From JALZUV01 sp963837025 (lineage in GTDB: Bacteria > Pseudomonadota > Alphaproteobacteria > Rickettsiales > JALZUV01), in NCBI GenBank assembly GCA_963837025.1, contig CAWILT010000001.1:930001-994000 (forward strand): 64,000 bases of DNA, written 5' to 3'. The position numbers and the translations under genes were made by a program. The number at the start of each line of letters is the position of its first letter. The first letter of the stretch is position 1. Below are positions 37,697 to 46,482 of this stretch, in pieces. The notes beneath the pieces were generated by a model, which did no database searches, had not been told where the DNA came from, and saw nothing but the letters and a program-made list of their open reading frames with translations.

Positions 37697-39166
37697 ATGC
37701 CCATGTTTTGGGATGAAGATAAACTCCACGAAGAATGCGGCGTATTTGGCATTAGCGGCGTAACCGATGAGGCCGCCGCCCACACCGCGCTTGGTTTACA
37801 TGCCTTACAACATCGCGGGCAAGAAGCCGCCGGTGTGGTAAGTTTTGATGGCAAACAGTTTCACACCCACCGCGCATTAGGCCTAGTAGGCGATAATTTC
37901 AGCAAGAAAAGTGTTATCCAAAAGCTTAAAGGCCATACGGCTATTGGCCATAACCGCTATTCAACCAGCGGCGAGCCACATATTCGCAATGTGCAGCCAC
38001 TTTTTGCCGAGTTTTCATTTGGAGGGTTGGCCTTAGCCCATAATGGCAACCTGACCAATGCCTATACCTTGCGCGAGCGCTTGATTAAAGATGGCGCCAT
38101 TTTCCAGTCAAGCTCCGATACCGAAACGATGATTCACCTTATTGCACGCAGCAAAGAGGCAAGTGTTGAAGACCGAGTAGTAGATGCCTTAAAACAGGTA
38201 GAGGGCGCCTATTCGCTTATCGCGCTATCGAGTCATGGCATGATTGGCGTGCGCGACCCGCTGGGCGTGCGCCCTCTAGTGTTGGGTGATTTAGGCGATG
38301 CCTATGTGTTAGCATCCGAATCCTGCGCGTTGGATATTATCGGTGCCACATTGATTCGAGATATTGAAGCGGGCGAAATGGTGGTGATTAAAGATGGCAA
38401 GCTCGAAAGCTTCCGCCCCTTTGATACCGCGCCTGAAAATAAGCCGCAAAGCCGCTTTTGTGTATTTGAATATATTTATTTTGCACGACCCGACAGCTAT
38501 GTTGATGGGTATAATGTTTATACTGCGCGCAAAGCGATTGGTGCCGAATTAGCGTTGGAAAAACCCGTTGAGGCCGACATTGTAGCCCCCGTGCCCGATT
38601 CAGGCTTGCCCGCAGCCATTGGCTATGCGCAAGCGGCAGGATTACCATTTGAGCTGGGCATTATTCGCAATCATTATGTAGGCCGCACCTTTATCGAACC
38701 CACCGATCAGGTGCGTAATTTAGGTGTAAAGCTCAAACATAATGCCAATAAAGTGATGCTGGAAGGCAAACGCGTGGTGCTGGTGGATGACTCCATCGTG
38801 CGTGGCACCACCAGCCGCAAAATTGTGGCCATGGTGCGCGAAGCGGGTGCATCAGAGGTGCATATGCGCATTGCCAGCCCACCCACCACGCATAGCTGCT
38901 TTTATGGCGTAGACACCCCCAGTCGCGATAAATTGCTGGCCGCGAATATGGATGTTGACCAAATGGCCGCGCATATTGGCGTCGATTCGCTGGCCTTTAT
39001 CAGTATTGATGGCGTCTACCGTGCCTTAGGCAAAGATAATGGCCGCGACAACGCCAAGCCCGCCTATTGCGATGCGTGCTTTACCGGCGATTACTCCATC
39101 CGCCTCACCGACCAAGAAGTAGGCAAAACCGGCAAGAACCAAGCGGACTTGTTTAAGATTGCTTAA
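37697..39166 (+). CDS. purF: Amidophosphoribosyltransferase
   Basis: PurF makes phosphoribosylamine from PRPP and glutamine, the first step of purine synthesis. The short propeptide precedes the glutaminase nucleophile in EECGVFGI; the PRPP loop is VVLVDDSIVRGTTS. Cys residues in RFCVFEYIYFARP, HSCFYGVDTP and CDACFTGDY match the four ligands of the [4Fe-4S] cluster of Bacillus-type PurF, so an oxygen-sensitive regulatory cluster is likely. 489 residues. It is not clustered with other pur genes except purD 3 kb away. Confidence 0.97.
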   Translation: MPMFWDEDKLHEECGVFGISGVTDEAAAHTALGLHALQHRGQEAAGVVSFDGKQFHTHRALGLVGDNFSKKSVIQKLKGHTAIGHNRYSTSGEPHIRNVQPLFAEFSFGGLALAHNGNLTNAYTLRERLIKDGAIFQSSSDTETMIHLIARSKEASVEDRVVDALKQVEGAYSLIALSSHGMIGVRDPLGVRPLVLGDLGDAYVLASESCALDIIGATLIRDIEAGEMVVIKDGKLESFRPFDTAPENKPQSRFCVFEYIYFARPDSYVDGYNVYTARKAIGAELALEKPVEADIVAPVPDSGLPAAIGYAQAAGLPFELGIIRNHYVGRTFIEPTDQVRNLGVKLKHNANKVMLEGKRVVLVDDSIVRGTTSRKIVAMVREAGASEVHMRIASPPTTHSCFYGVDTPSRDKLLAANMDVDQMAAHIGVDSLAFISIDGVYRALGKDNGRDNAKPAYCDACFTGDYSIRLTDQEVGKTGKNQADLFKIA

Positions 39167-39206
39167 TTGTCATTAAAACTTCACCCAATTTATATTTTGA
39201 AAGAAT

Positions 39207-39238
39207 TATAGTGAGAGTTCATTCTTGCTTTTTTGCTA
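39207..39238 (+). repeat. Duplicated promoter/leader repeat, copy 1
   Basis: A 32-bp block beginning with a TATAGT -10-like hexamer and running to GCTTTTTTGCTA. It is identical except for one base to 39,863-39,894 and lies upstream of a homologous gene in each case, so it probably contains the promoter and start of the leader. Confidence 0.6.
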
Positions 39239-39326
39239 CAGCCTTAATCTTAGGTTCTTTATCGTATTCACCCCCACACGTTGTGTAGGTGAATTGTAGC
39301 GAGCATTTCACGCATAAATTTAAATC

Positions 39327-39749
39327 ATGCGTACCCTCCTCATCCTTGTCACCTTTGCCGTGACCCTTGGCGCTTGCACGAACAAAAACGTGCCAGCAGA
39401 AGTAAGCCTACAAACCGGCTATGCCGAGATTTATCTCGATATAGCCAAATTCGACGCGACAACCAACCGCATTGAATTTGTTTCTGACGAGTATGATAAA
39501 AGAATCATATTCTGGCGAAACTCAAACTCTGAGTTTGACATCCCGTTTACGGTGATGACAAAAAACCAGAAACGCGCGGCAATATTCTTCGCATCGCTGG
39601 AAAGCGTTGCGAAAGCAAATAACCTTAGTCAAGAAAAGGCTATGAGCTGGTGGCTAGCAAACGACGTCTTCACCAAGAACCCACTGGACTCAAATTCAGT
39701 GATTCAACCATGGGGCGAAACCCTCATTGGTATTGGAAGATGTAACTAG
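39327..39749 (+). CDS. Putative lipoprotein, duplicated family member 1
   Basis: A 140-residue product with a clear lipoprotein signal (VTLGAC, lipidated Cys16). The mature region has the pattern VSLQTGYAEIYLDI, NRIEFVSDE, DIPFTVM, and SVAKANNLSQEKAMSWW, which is shared with the next gene downstream. No family is recognised. Flanked by the duplicated leader block and by a duplicated terminator. Probably a periplasmic lipoprotein on an own promoter. Confidence 0.75.
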   Translation: MRTLLILVTFAVTLGACTNKNVPAEVSLQTGYAEIYLDIAKFDATTNRIEFVSDEYDKRIIFWRNSNSEFDIPFTVMTKNQKRAAIFFASLESVAKANNLSQEKAMSWWLANDVFTKNPLDSNSVIQPWGETLIGIGRCN

Positions 39750-39755
39750 CACTTA

Positions 39756-39802
39756 AAGCAATCCCGTTCCAACCTGTATGGTTGGGGCGGGATTTGCTTT
39801 TT
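39756..39802 (+). terminator. Rho-independent terminator, copy 1
   Basis: A stem of AGCAATCCCGTTCCAACC with GGTTGGGGCGGGATTTGCT (one bulge, wobbles), loop TGTAT, then T run. Nearly the same sequence ends the next gene at 40,481-40,528. Confidence 0.85.
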
Positions 39803-39862
39803 GTGCTGTGAAGTTTATGCAAACTTCATCAAAACTTAATATTAATTTAAAGGTTTAAACGC

Positions 39863-39894
39863 TATAATGAGAGTTCATTCTTGCTTTTTTGCTA
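39863..39894 (+). repeat. Duplicated promoter/leader repeat, copy 2
   Basis: Begins with a perfect TATAAT and continues with the same 26 bases as copy 1. No clear -35 hexamer accompanies it at the usual 17-base distance. Confidence 0.6.
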
Positions 39895-39982
39895 TAACCA
39901 TATTCCTTGGTTCTTCACCGTTTTCGTTTTCACCTTTGTGCATTCGGAATATAGCTTAAAGCATAATCTCAAAACTACTGAG

Positions 39983-40474
39983 ATGGATTTTAGAAAAATT
40001 TTTCAAAGTACAGATTGGCGGCTTATTTTTTTGGTGATGAACATTCTTATGTTCATAGGACTAAGCGTTCGTATACTCAAAGATAGGTACGGGGACTCGG
40101 CCATCAAAAGCCAAGTCTCCTTCGTCACGGGTGACGCCGAGTTGTGGCTGGAAGCTGGTGACATCAACGTCAGCACCATTGAGTTCACCCTTAATGAAAC
40201 CGGCCAAGTGCTGCACTTCGAGCACAAGCGGAAGTCCATTACGGACATCCCATTCGAAGTCTGGGTTGGAGCGGATGAGCAAAAAACAACTTTCTACCTT
40301 TCGGTAGATGAGTTTGCTCAAGCGAACCACTACTCGCTATCAGAAGTCCTGCAATGGATGGAAGATAACGAAACTTTCAACCAACGTTACGACGATTGGC
40401 TGCATATGCGAGGGGATTCCACCAACGAGCCAATCGCTTATGGTGAAATGCCCATGGGCACATCAAAGCTTTAA
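39983..40474 (+). CDS. Membrane-anchored protein, duplicated family member 2
   Basis: The 163-residue product (from ATG 39,983; a TTG at 39,881 is upstream but inside the leader) has one hydrophobic helix near residues 10-30 instead of a lipobox. The remainder aligns with the preceding lipoprotein: VSFVTGDAELWLEA, STIEFTLNE, DIPFEVWVG and EFAQANHYSLSEVLQW correspond one to one. The two have diverged widely in sequence while keeping leader and terminator, so the leader and terminator may be under stronger constraint. Function unknown. Confidence 0.75.
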   Translation: MDFRKIFQSTDWRLIFLVMNILMFIGLSVRILKDRYGDSAIKSQVSFVTGDAELWLEAGDINVSTIEFTLNETGQVLHFEHKRKSITDIPFEVWVGADEQKTTFYLSVDEFAQANHYSLSEVLQWMEDNETFNQRYDDWLHMRGDSTNEPIAYGEMPMGTSKL

Positions 40475-40480
40475 GCGCAC

Positions 40481-40528
40481 AAGCAATCCCGTTCCGACCT
40501 GTAAGGTTGGGGCGGGATTTGCTTTTTT
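40481..40528 (+). terminator. Rho-independent terminator, copy 2
   Basis: AGCAATCCCGTTCCGACC pairs with GGTTGGGGCGGGATTTGCT around TGTAA, followed by six T. It is the duplicate of 39,756-39,802. Confidence 0.87.
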
Positions 40529-40574
40529 AAGGCTTTGCGATTGCGTGTTGGATAGAAGCTGTTACATAGAAAAG

Positions 40575-40727
40575 ATGCGTATATGTGTTTTAATAAGCCT
40601 GATGTTGCTTGCCGCCTGTGGTCATCGTACCGATTTGGAATTGCCGGATGTTTCGGTAAGCCCGCCTGAACCTGTAATTAACAACCCAGCGCCGATTCCT
40701 AATGGATCATTTTCAGTACCGCAATAA
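40575..40727 (+). CDS. lptM: LptM-like small lipoprotein
   Basis: A 50-residue lipoprotein: signal with lipobox LLAAC, then GHRTDLELPD and a Pro-rich tail. Size, sequence style (CGxxxxLxLP) and position immediately upstream of lysA fit LptM (YifL), the small partner that helps assemble the LptDE LPS translocon. Its last 26 bases overlap the lysA start, so translation is probably coupled. The annotation rests on motif and context, not on extended homology. Confidence 0.78.
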   Translation: MRICVLISLMLLAACGHRTDLELPDVSVSPPEPVINNPAPIPNGSFSVPQ

Positions 40728-41952
40728 CCAACTTTTTGCTGAAGATGTAGAAATAACCCAACTTGCGGCGCAAGTGGGCACCCCTTTTTATTGCTACAGC
40801 ACGGCCACACTTATTCGCCATTTTAATGTGTTTAATGATGTGCTGCGCGATAGCGATCATAAAGTATTTTTTGCCGTTAAAGCCAACAGTAACTTAGCTG
40901 TGTTGCGCACATTAGGGCGCCAAGGCTGCGGGGCTGACACCGTTTCCGCAGGCGAAATTTTCAAAAGCCTTAAAGCAGGCATTAGCGCCGATAATATCGT
41001 TTTTTCGGGCGTGGGTAAAACCGCTGAAGAAATGCGCTATGCGTTAGAACAACAGATTTTTCAATTTAATGCCGAATCGCGCGCTGAACTGGCTTTGCTT
41101 AATGAAGTGGCCGCAACCATGCAGGTGCAAGCGCCCGTAGCCTTGCGTGTAAATCCCGCGATTGACCCTCAAACTCATGAAAAAATTTCCACTGGCCAAA
41201 AAGAAAGCAAATTTGGCATCGCATTTGATCAAGTGCGTGAGGCGTATGATTTTGCAGCCAGCTTACCGCATTTAAAGGTGCAAGGTATTTCCATGCATAT
41301 TGGTTCGCAGCTAACCTCACTCACCCCTTTTCGCCAAGCGTTTCGCGCCATATTGCAAATGACGAACGAATTGCGTGCAGCCGGCCATAACATCAAAACC
41401 CTCGATTTAGGGGGCGGCCTTGGCGTGCCTTATGGCGATGAGGAGCAAACCCCACCCTTGCCACATGATTATGCGCAAGCCGTAAAAGAAGAAATTGGCA
41501 CATTTGATGGCACATTACTGTTTGAGCCAGGCCGCATGATTGCCGCCAATGCCGGCATTTTAGTGGCGAAGGTTATTTATTTAAAAGACAATTATGCGAT
41601 ATGCGATGCTGGCATGAATGATTTAATGCGCCCCGCCCTTTATGATGCCTATCACGAAATTATTCCGGTTGAAAAATCTAACCAACCGCTAACGCATTAT
41701 CATGTCGTAGGGCCCGTATGTGAAAGTAGCGATGTGTTTGGCAAAGACCGCCCATTACCCACCCTTAAAGCGGGCGACCTTATCGCGTTTCGTTCAGCCG
41801 GCGCGTATGGTGGCAGCATGAGCAACGATTATAATGCACGCCCTATTACCCCTGAAATTTTGGTAAATGGTGGCAAAAGCAGCATCACCCGCACACGCCC
41901 CAGCTATGATGAAATGGTGCTAAACCAAACTATGCCCGATTGGTTAGATTAA
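40702..41952 (+). CDS. lysA: Diaminopimelate decarboxylase
   Basis: LysA removes CO2 from meso-diaminopimelate to give lysine, using PLP. The 416-residue fold type III enzyme has Lys60 (FFAVKANSN) for the Schiff base, the GGGLGVPYG phosphate-binding loop, EPGRMIAANAG, and the C-terminal substrate residues in GPVCESSDVFGKDR. Length is normal. The start is inside the lptM frame; the order lptM-lysA is common, and dapF, which often follows, is absent here. Confidence 0.96.
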   Translation: MDHFQYRNNQLFAEDVEITQLAAQVGTPFYCYSTATLIRHFNVFNDVLRDSDHKVFFAVKANSNLAVLRTLGRQGCGADTVSAGEIFKSLKAGISADNIVFSGVGKTAEEMRYALEQQIFQFNAESRAELALLNEVAATMQVQAPVALRVNPAIDPQTHEKISTGQKESKFGIAFDQVREAYDFAASLPHLKVQGISMHIGSQLTSLTPFRQAFRAILQMTNELRAAGHNIKTLDLGGGLGVPYGDEEQTPPLPHDYAQAVKEEIGTFDGTLLFEPGRMIAANAGILVAKVIYLKDNYAICDAGMNDLMRPALYDAYHEIIPVEKSNQPLTHYHVVGPVCESSDVFGKDRPLPTLKAGDLIAFRSAGAYGGSMSNDYNARPITPEILVNGGKSSITRTRPSYDEMVLNQTMPDWLD

Positions 41953-41955
41953 AAT

Positions 41956-42354
41956 TTACGCGTGTCGCTTAAATTTAGCGATGGTGTCGAGCAACGTATG
42001 GCTAAGGTTCGCTTCATCTTCATCACCTTTAACCAAATATTGGGCCCCTTCGATGATGATGTCATCCATCTCTAACCGATTTTTAGAAACGCTATAAACC
42101 AAAATAGGTACAGCACCCATTGTTAGCTCAGATATAATGTTAAAGTTAACTTTGCCGACCGACGCCCCAAGATTTAAATCTAACACGATTAAGTCAAAGG
42201 TATTTTGTTTAATTAAAGTTGTGGCTTTCACAATATCTTCAGCCACAGAAACGGTAAATGGGTTGAGTTTATCACGTTTTAAATAAAACTGAAAAAGCTT
42301 CACGTCTGCCGCGTCATCTTCAATGAGTAATACGTGCTTTGGATTATGTGACAT
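41956..42354 (-). CDS. Stand-alone response regulator receiver protein
   Basis: The 132-residue chain is a single receiver domain: acidic pair in LLIEDDAADV, phospho-acceptor Asp59 in IVLDLNLG, and the conserved Lys in YLVKGDED. It resembles single-domain regulators of the Rcp1/CheY type (ADVKLFQFYL helix). No output domain and no adjacent kinase, so it probably acts by protein-protein contact or as a phosphate shuttle. It ends 3 bases after the convergent lysA. Confidence 0.9.
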   Translation of the reverse strand: MSHNPKHVLLIEDDAADVKLFQFYLKRDKLNPFTVSVAEDIVKATTLIKQNTFDLIVLDLNLGASVGKVNFNIISELTMGAVPILVYSVSKNRLEMDDIIIEGAQYLVKGDEDEANLSHTLLDTIAKFKRHA

Positions 42355-42415
42355 GAAAGTTAAACCTAAGGTAATTAATTTATACGTAATGTAGTGAGAT
42401 TAGTTTAAGATTTCT

Positions 42416-43249
42416 TTAAAGACTCGAAGTAATGTAAGTGGGTTTAACTCCTTTTTGCTCGCAATAATCTTGAGCCGAAAGGTAAGTCTTTTGATTTTGT
42501 AAAATGCCTTGCGTAATAAAGCAGCTATCAATTCCAAAGTCATTTGCGCCTTTTATATCGGTAAGCACATTATCGCCCACCATCAACAGCTTTGTTTTTT
42601 CCACATCACCCAGCATGGCTAGACCTAGCTCATAAATCAGCGGATAAGGTTTGCCGATATACTCCACCTGCCCGCCCATTTGCGCATAAGCATCGGCAAT
42701 AAAACCTGCGCATAAAATTTGCGTGCCATCTAGTTTGGTTACTTCAATATCCGGATTGATGCAAAGCATTGGTAATTGATGCGCGATGGCTGCCTTTAAA
42801 TGATGCACAATATCGGGCAAGGTTTGGCCTAGGCTTTCAAAATTTCCGTTGAGAATAAAATCGGCGTTCGTCATATGTTGAACGCGCGTTTGCGGTAGCG
42901 TTTGCAGTACCGGCGCATCTTTTTCCAGCCCTAAATAATAATAGGATTTCTCGGCTGTAAAAGCGGGCGGTGTTAGTGATGGCTGGGTTAGATAATGCAC
43001 CATTGCCTCGCCTGATGTCATGCCGCCTTGATACCAGTCACGCTTAACACCCATTGCATCCATGCGAATGAAAATGCTTTCAGCCAAACGCGGTGCATTG
43101 GATAAAAACACGAGTTTTTTACCAGCTTGATGCAACGCTTCTAGCGATTCTAGAACCTGCGGATAGAGCGCATCGCCATCGTGAATTACGCCCCAGAGGT
43201 CACATAAAAAGGCATCGTAGGATTGGGAAATTTCTAAAAATTCAGACAT
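42416..43249 (-). CDS. HAD-type hydrolase, TIGR01459/NagD-like
   Basis: The 277-residue protein opens with the HAD nucleophile motif DAFLCDLWGVIHDG, has LVFLSNAPR (motif II), a C2-type cap region and GDNVLTDIKGANDFG (motif IV). It matches the alphaproteobacterial TIGR01459 HAD family, distantly like NagD and 4-nitrophenylphosphatase. It is presumed to dephosphorylate a small metabolite; the substrate is not known. Stands alone on the - strand. Confidence 0.88.
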   Translation of the reverse strand: MSEFLEISQSYDAFLCDLWGVIHDGDALYPQVLESLEALHQAGKKLVFLSNAPRLAESIFIRMDAMGVKRDWYQGGMTSGEAMVHYLTQPSLTPPAFTAEKSYYYLGLEKDAPVLQTLPQTRVQHMTNADFILNGNFESLGQTLPDIVHHLKAAIAHQLPMLCINPDIEVTKLDGTQILCAGFIADAYAQMGGQVEYIGKPYPLIYELGLAMLGDVEKTKLLMVGDNVLTDIKGANDFGIDSCFITQGILQNQKTYLSAQDYCEQKGVKPTYITSSL

Positions 43250-43292
43250 GCGCCAACATATGGCAAACCTTGACCATTAGTGCAAGAATAAG

Positions 43293-44492
43293 CTAGCGTT
43301 CCGGCGATTTTGACGAAGGACTGCCCATGGAGGTAATGCCATAACCTTCAACTTGCGTAGGGGTGAGATTGTAGTTTACATTCACATCTATCATTTCAGG
43401 TTTATCTTCGCCAAAGCTGCGGACAGGTTTTATCGAGATGTCTATGCCCTCTAATTTCTCACTTAATTTTCCGAGCTTAGCTTGTTCTTTATCACTCAAA
43501 AAATTATCTTTTGAGTAACGATGGAGTTTATTCAAGGCTTTATCATAATTGCGCATGATATCAGGATTATTTTGTTTAAAATGGGCATAATCTTCCCGCT
43601 CGCCGGCGCTACCATGATTGGTGAGATAATTTTCGTATTTTTCACCCAAGCCATCAAAAAATTGTTGAGCCGCTTTGCGCTCGGCTTTATCGGTGCTATC
43701 AAAATTCGCGAGGGTTTCCATCACAATATTGGGAAAGAGTTCATTCATCATGGGCAAATCTTGTAGATTTACCTTATCGGCAAAAGTTTCACCCTCTTTA
43801 TAAAAGCCAATCATGGGTATTAACGCGCCTGCAGCGCTTTGACTTGCAGCGACGTAGGTATGACGAGAAGGTTCGCCATATTTTTGTGTCATAATACGAT
43901 CGGTATGATCTACCGCAAAAGATTCAAATTGATGCTTATGTGAAATAACGTGCTTTTCTAAATCATCGGTTGAGCGTTGCAGCTTTTTCTCATCATGCAG
44001 ATCGATATAATGAATTAATTCATGCATGGTCACGCTGTGGTTTGAAATGGGCACTGCTTTGCCCGATTCCACATCTAAATAAATGCCCGTATCACCCTTT
44101 AAATGGAGCTGGTTCTCTTGCGGATCATAAGAATTGCTTCCGCCCAAATTGATGGTCAATGGGCGTGTTTTTAATGCATGTATAAAATCGGCTGAAAGTT
44201 GTTCATCATTTAATAAATCATCAATAACCTGACCAATACCCTTCCCGCTGGTAAAGCGTTTAATTTTTTCAGCATCTATTGGCTTGCCATCACGGTTGGT
44301 GAAAGTAATGAAACCGTTATCTAAAAAATCTTCCCAGCCTAATTGATCTGGATTTATTTTCGGGGGGGTATAGACAATGGTATCAGCAGGCAAGCCTTGC
44401 GCTTTGCTCTGCATCATTAATTCAGTCGCATTTTCAGATTGGCGCAAAACATCGCGCATTAAATCAGTCGAAAGTTGCTGCCAATCAAACAT
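43293..44492 (-). CDS. Zincin-like putative metalloprotease, unknown family
   Basis: A 399-residue protein with a zinc motif HELIHYIDLHD (His157, Glu158, His161; a further His166) reached after NLGGSNSYDPQENQLHLKG. It resembles the minimal zincin core of M91/NleD-type or similar protease effectors by motif only. No signal peptide or membrane helix is visible, and the C-terminal half is polar with helical repeats (KLGKLSEKLEGI) and a Ser/Pro-rich tail. It follows a 62-residue gene by 26 bases and is likely co-transcribed. The substrate is unknown; a role as exported effector is speculative. Confidence 0.75.
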   Translation of the reverse strand: MFDWQQLSTDLMRDVLRQSENATELMMQSKAQGLPADTIVYTPPKINPDQLGWEDFLDNGFITFTNRDGKPIDAEKIKRFTSGKGIGQVIDDLLNDEQLSADFIHALKTRPLTINLGGSNSYDPQENQLHLKGDTGIYLDVESGKAVPISNHSVTMHELIHYIDLHDEKKLQRSTDDLEKHVISHKHQFESFAVDHTDRIMTQKYGEPSRHTYVAASQSAAGALIPMIGFYKEGETFADKVNLQDLPMMNELFPNIVMETLANFDSTDKAERKAAQQFFDGLGEKYENYLTNHGSAGEREDYAHFKQNNPDIMRNYDKALNKLHRYSKDNFLSDKEQAKLGKLSEKLEGIDISIKPVRSFGEDKPEMIDVNVNYNLTPTQVEGYGITSMGSPSSKSPER

Positions 44493-44518
44493 ACAAAATT
44501 AATTTACGCTAAATTAAT

Positions 44519-44707
44519 TTAACGTTGAGTCTCAACTGGTTTTGCTTTTCCTTCTTTATACTTATCAGCAAAGGATTGTGGAGGCCTTAAATCTGAGTCA
44601 TCTACCCATTTCCATTTAGCAGGATCTTGCTCAACAACAAGTGCCATTCGCGCAGCATCTGCTTTCGATTCAGCAATTACGTTGGGATCATTTGGTTTAG
44701 CCATCAT
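44519..44707 (-). CDS. Small hypothetical protein
   Basis: A 62-residue, polar, Lys/Asp/Pro-rich protein with no membrane helix. AAGGAG is five bases before ATG 44,707, a better ribosome binding site than most genes here, which supports it. It lies immediately upstream of the zincin gene on the same strand and could be a partner or chaperone, but no family is recognised. Confidence 0.6.
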   Translation of the reverse strand: MMAKPNDPNVIAESKADAARMALVVEQDPAKWKWVDDSDLRPPQSFADKYKEGKAKPVETQR

Positions 44708-44782
44708 TTATTCTCCTTGTTTAATAGAGTAATAATAACAGCCAATTATTGCGAAATGATGAAGATTTGTAAATAAAACGAA

Positions 44783-46393
44783 TTATGCAGCTAAATCTTC
44801 GCCTTTTAGGGCTTTATCAATTAGGCCGAGGGTTTCGCGCACGCCATATAGAGCGATGAAGCTGCCCATGCGGGGGCCTTGATCTTGCCCTAACAGCACC
44901 TCATACATGGCTTTAAACCATTCGCGCATATTTTCTTTGCCATAATGTTCGCGGCCTACGGCATAAACATGGCTCATCAAAAAGCTGCTATAAGTTTCAC
45001 CTTCGGGTATGTGCGTTTTTTCGCCCTGAGTTTCAAGTAGCACGGCTAAATCATTCATCGCTTCTTGCTCTTTTTGCGTGGCCATGCGGTAGCGTTTGGT
45101 TGGCTTTACAAAATCGTGGTAATAGCGCACGGCATAACCTGCAAGAGCATCTAAACGGGGGAATTTTTCAGGCGTGGCATGCGGTGCATATTGCTGAATA
45201 AAACCCCATAAAACGGATTTGTCCTCCGGATTACATACGCTGGCAAGATTCAGCAATAGGGCAAAATTAATATCGGAAATATCGGTTTCTGGTGGATTAC
45301 CTTCATGAATATGCCATACGGGATTTTCAAGCTTGGCGGCATCATCCTGCTGCCAATATTTTTCCAAATGCGTGCGGTAATCATCCACCGCTTTGGGAAT
45401 CACATCAAAATATAAACGTTTAGCTTTCTTAGGCGATTGGAACAGATAATAAGAGAGCGATTCGCGTGGCGCGTATGTGAGCCATTCATCAATCGTAAGA
45501 CCATTGCCTATTGATTTTGAAATTTTGCCGCCTTTATCATCCAAAAATAATTCATAGCTAAATTGCTCCGGCGGGTTGCCACCAAGAATGCGGCAGATGG
45601 CTGAGTAGAGCTTGCCATTAACAAGGTGATCTTTGCCATACATCTCAAAATCCACCTCTAACGCTGCCCAGCGCATGCCAAAATCGGGTTTCCACTGCAA
45701 TTTGCATTGGCCGCCAGTCACGGGAATGGTGTGCTCAGTGCCATCTTCATCATCAAAAGTGATAGTATGATTTTCCTTATCGACTGCTTTCATCGGCACA
45801 TAAAGCACGCGACCGGTTGAGGGCGAAATAGGCAAAAAAGGCGAATAGGTTTTTTGACGCTCCTCGCCAAGGCTTGGCAGCATGACTTTCATAATGGCAT
45901 CATAGCGCTCGCATGCGCGTTTGAGCACGGCATCAAAGGTGCCGTCCTTATACAGATTGGTAGCTGATTTAAAGGCATAATCAAAGCCAAAATGATCGAG
46001 AAAATCATTGAGCTTGGCATTCATGTGGTGGCCATAGCTTTCATGCGTGCCGAACGGATCAGGCACTTGGGTAAGGGGCTTATGCAGATGCTCGGCGAGC
46101 ATTTCTTGTTGCGGCAAATTATCGGGAATTTTGCGCATGCCATCCATATCATCCGAGATACAGAAAAGTTTAGTGGGAATATCTGACATTTGCTCAAATG
46201 CGCGCATGACCATGCAGGTGCGTGCCACTTCCTGAAACGTGCCAAGATGCGGCAAACCACTGGGGCCATAGCCCGTTTCAAACAGAGCATAACCCTTCGC
46301 TGGCGGGTTTTTGCGAAAGCGTTCCACCAGATTGCGAGCCTCAACAAAAGGCCAAGCTTTAGCTTGAAGTGCGAGCGTTTGAGAATCAGTCAT
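44783..46393 (-). CDS. lysS: Lysyl-tRNA synthetase, class I
   Basis: The class I (archaeal-type) enzyme charges tRNA-Lys. Class I motifs are present: GPSGLPHLGTF for HIGH and KISKSIGNG for KMSKS. The 536-residue length and the GGKISKSIGN region fit the alphaproteobacterial class I LysRS. It is unrelated to the class II LysRS of most bacteria. It stands alone on the - strand, divergent from the hypothetical operon at 46,483. Confidence 0.96.
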   Translation of the reverse strand: MTDSQTLALQAKAWPFVEARNLVERFRKNPPAKGYALFETGYGPSGLPHLGTFQEVARTCMVMRAFEQMSDIPTKLFCISDDMDGMRKIPDNLPQQEMLAEHLHKPLTQVPDPFGTHESYGHHMNAKLNDFLDHFGFDYAFKSATNLYKDGTFDAVLKRACERYDAIMKVMLPSLGEERQKTYSPFLPISPSTGRVLYVPMKAVDKENHTITFDDEDGTEHTIPVTGGQCKLQWKPDFGMRWAALEVDFEMYGKDHLVNGKLYSAICRILGGNPPEQFSYELFLDDKGGKISKSIGNGLTIDEWLTYAPRESLSYYLFQSPKKAKRLYFDVIPKAVDDYRTHLEKYWQQDDAAKLENPVWHIHEGNPPETDISDINFALLLNLASVCNPEDKSVLWGFIQQYAPHATPEKFPRLDALAGYAVRYYHDFVKPTKRYRMATQKEQEAMNDLAVLLETQGEKTHIPEGETYSSFLMSHVYAVGREHYGKENMREWFKAMYEVLLGQDQGPRMGSFIALYGVRETLGLIDKALKGEDLAA

Positions 46394-46482
46394 GATGGTT
46401 CCTTTGAATTAAGAGCGCTAAACTAACAAAATCCGCGTTCCTTCACAAGACAGTAACATTAAAATGCTACATTTAGTGTGAA

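Noticed and set aside
40308..40574. Upstream part of a 139-codon frame that ends as lptM
   Set aside because: It overlaps the preceding gene and its terminator; only the ATG at 40,575 gives a lipoprotein signal.
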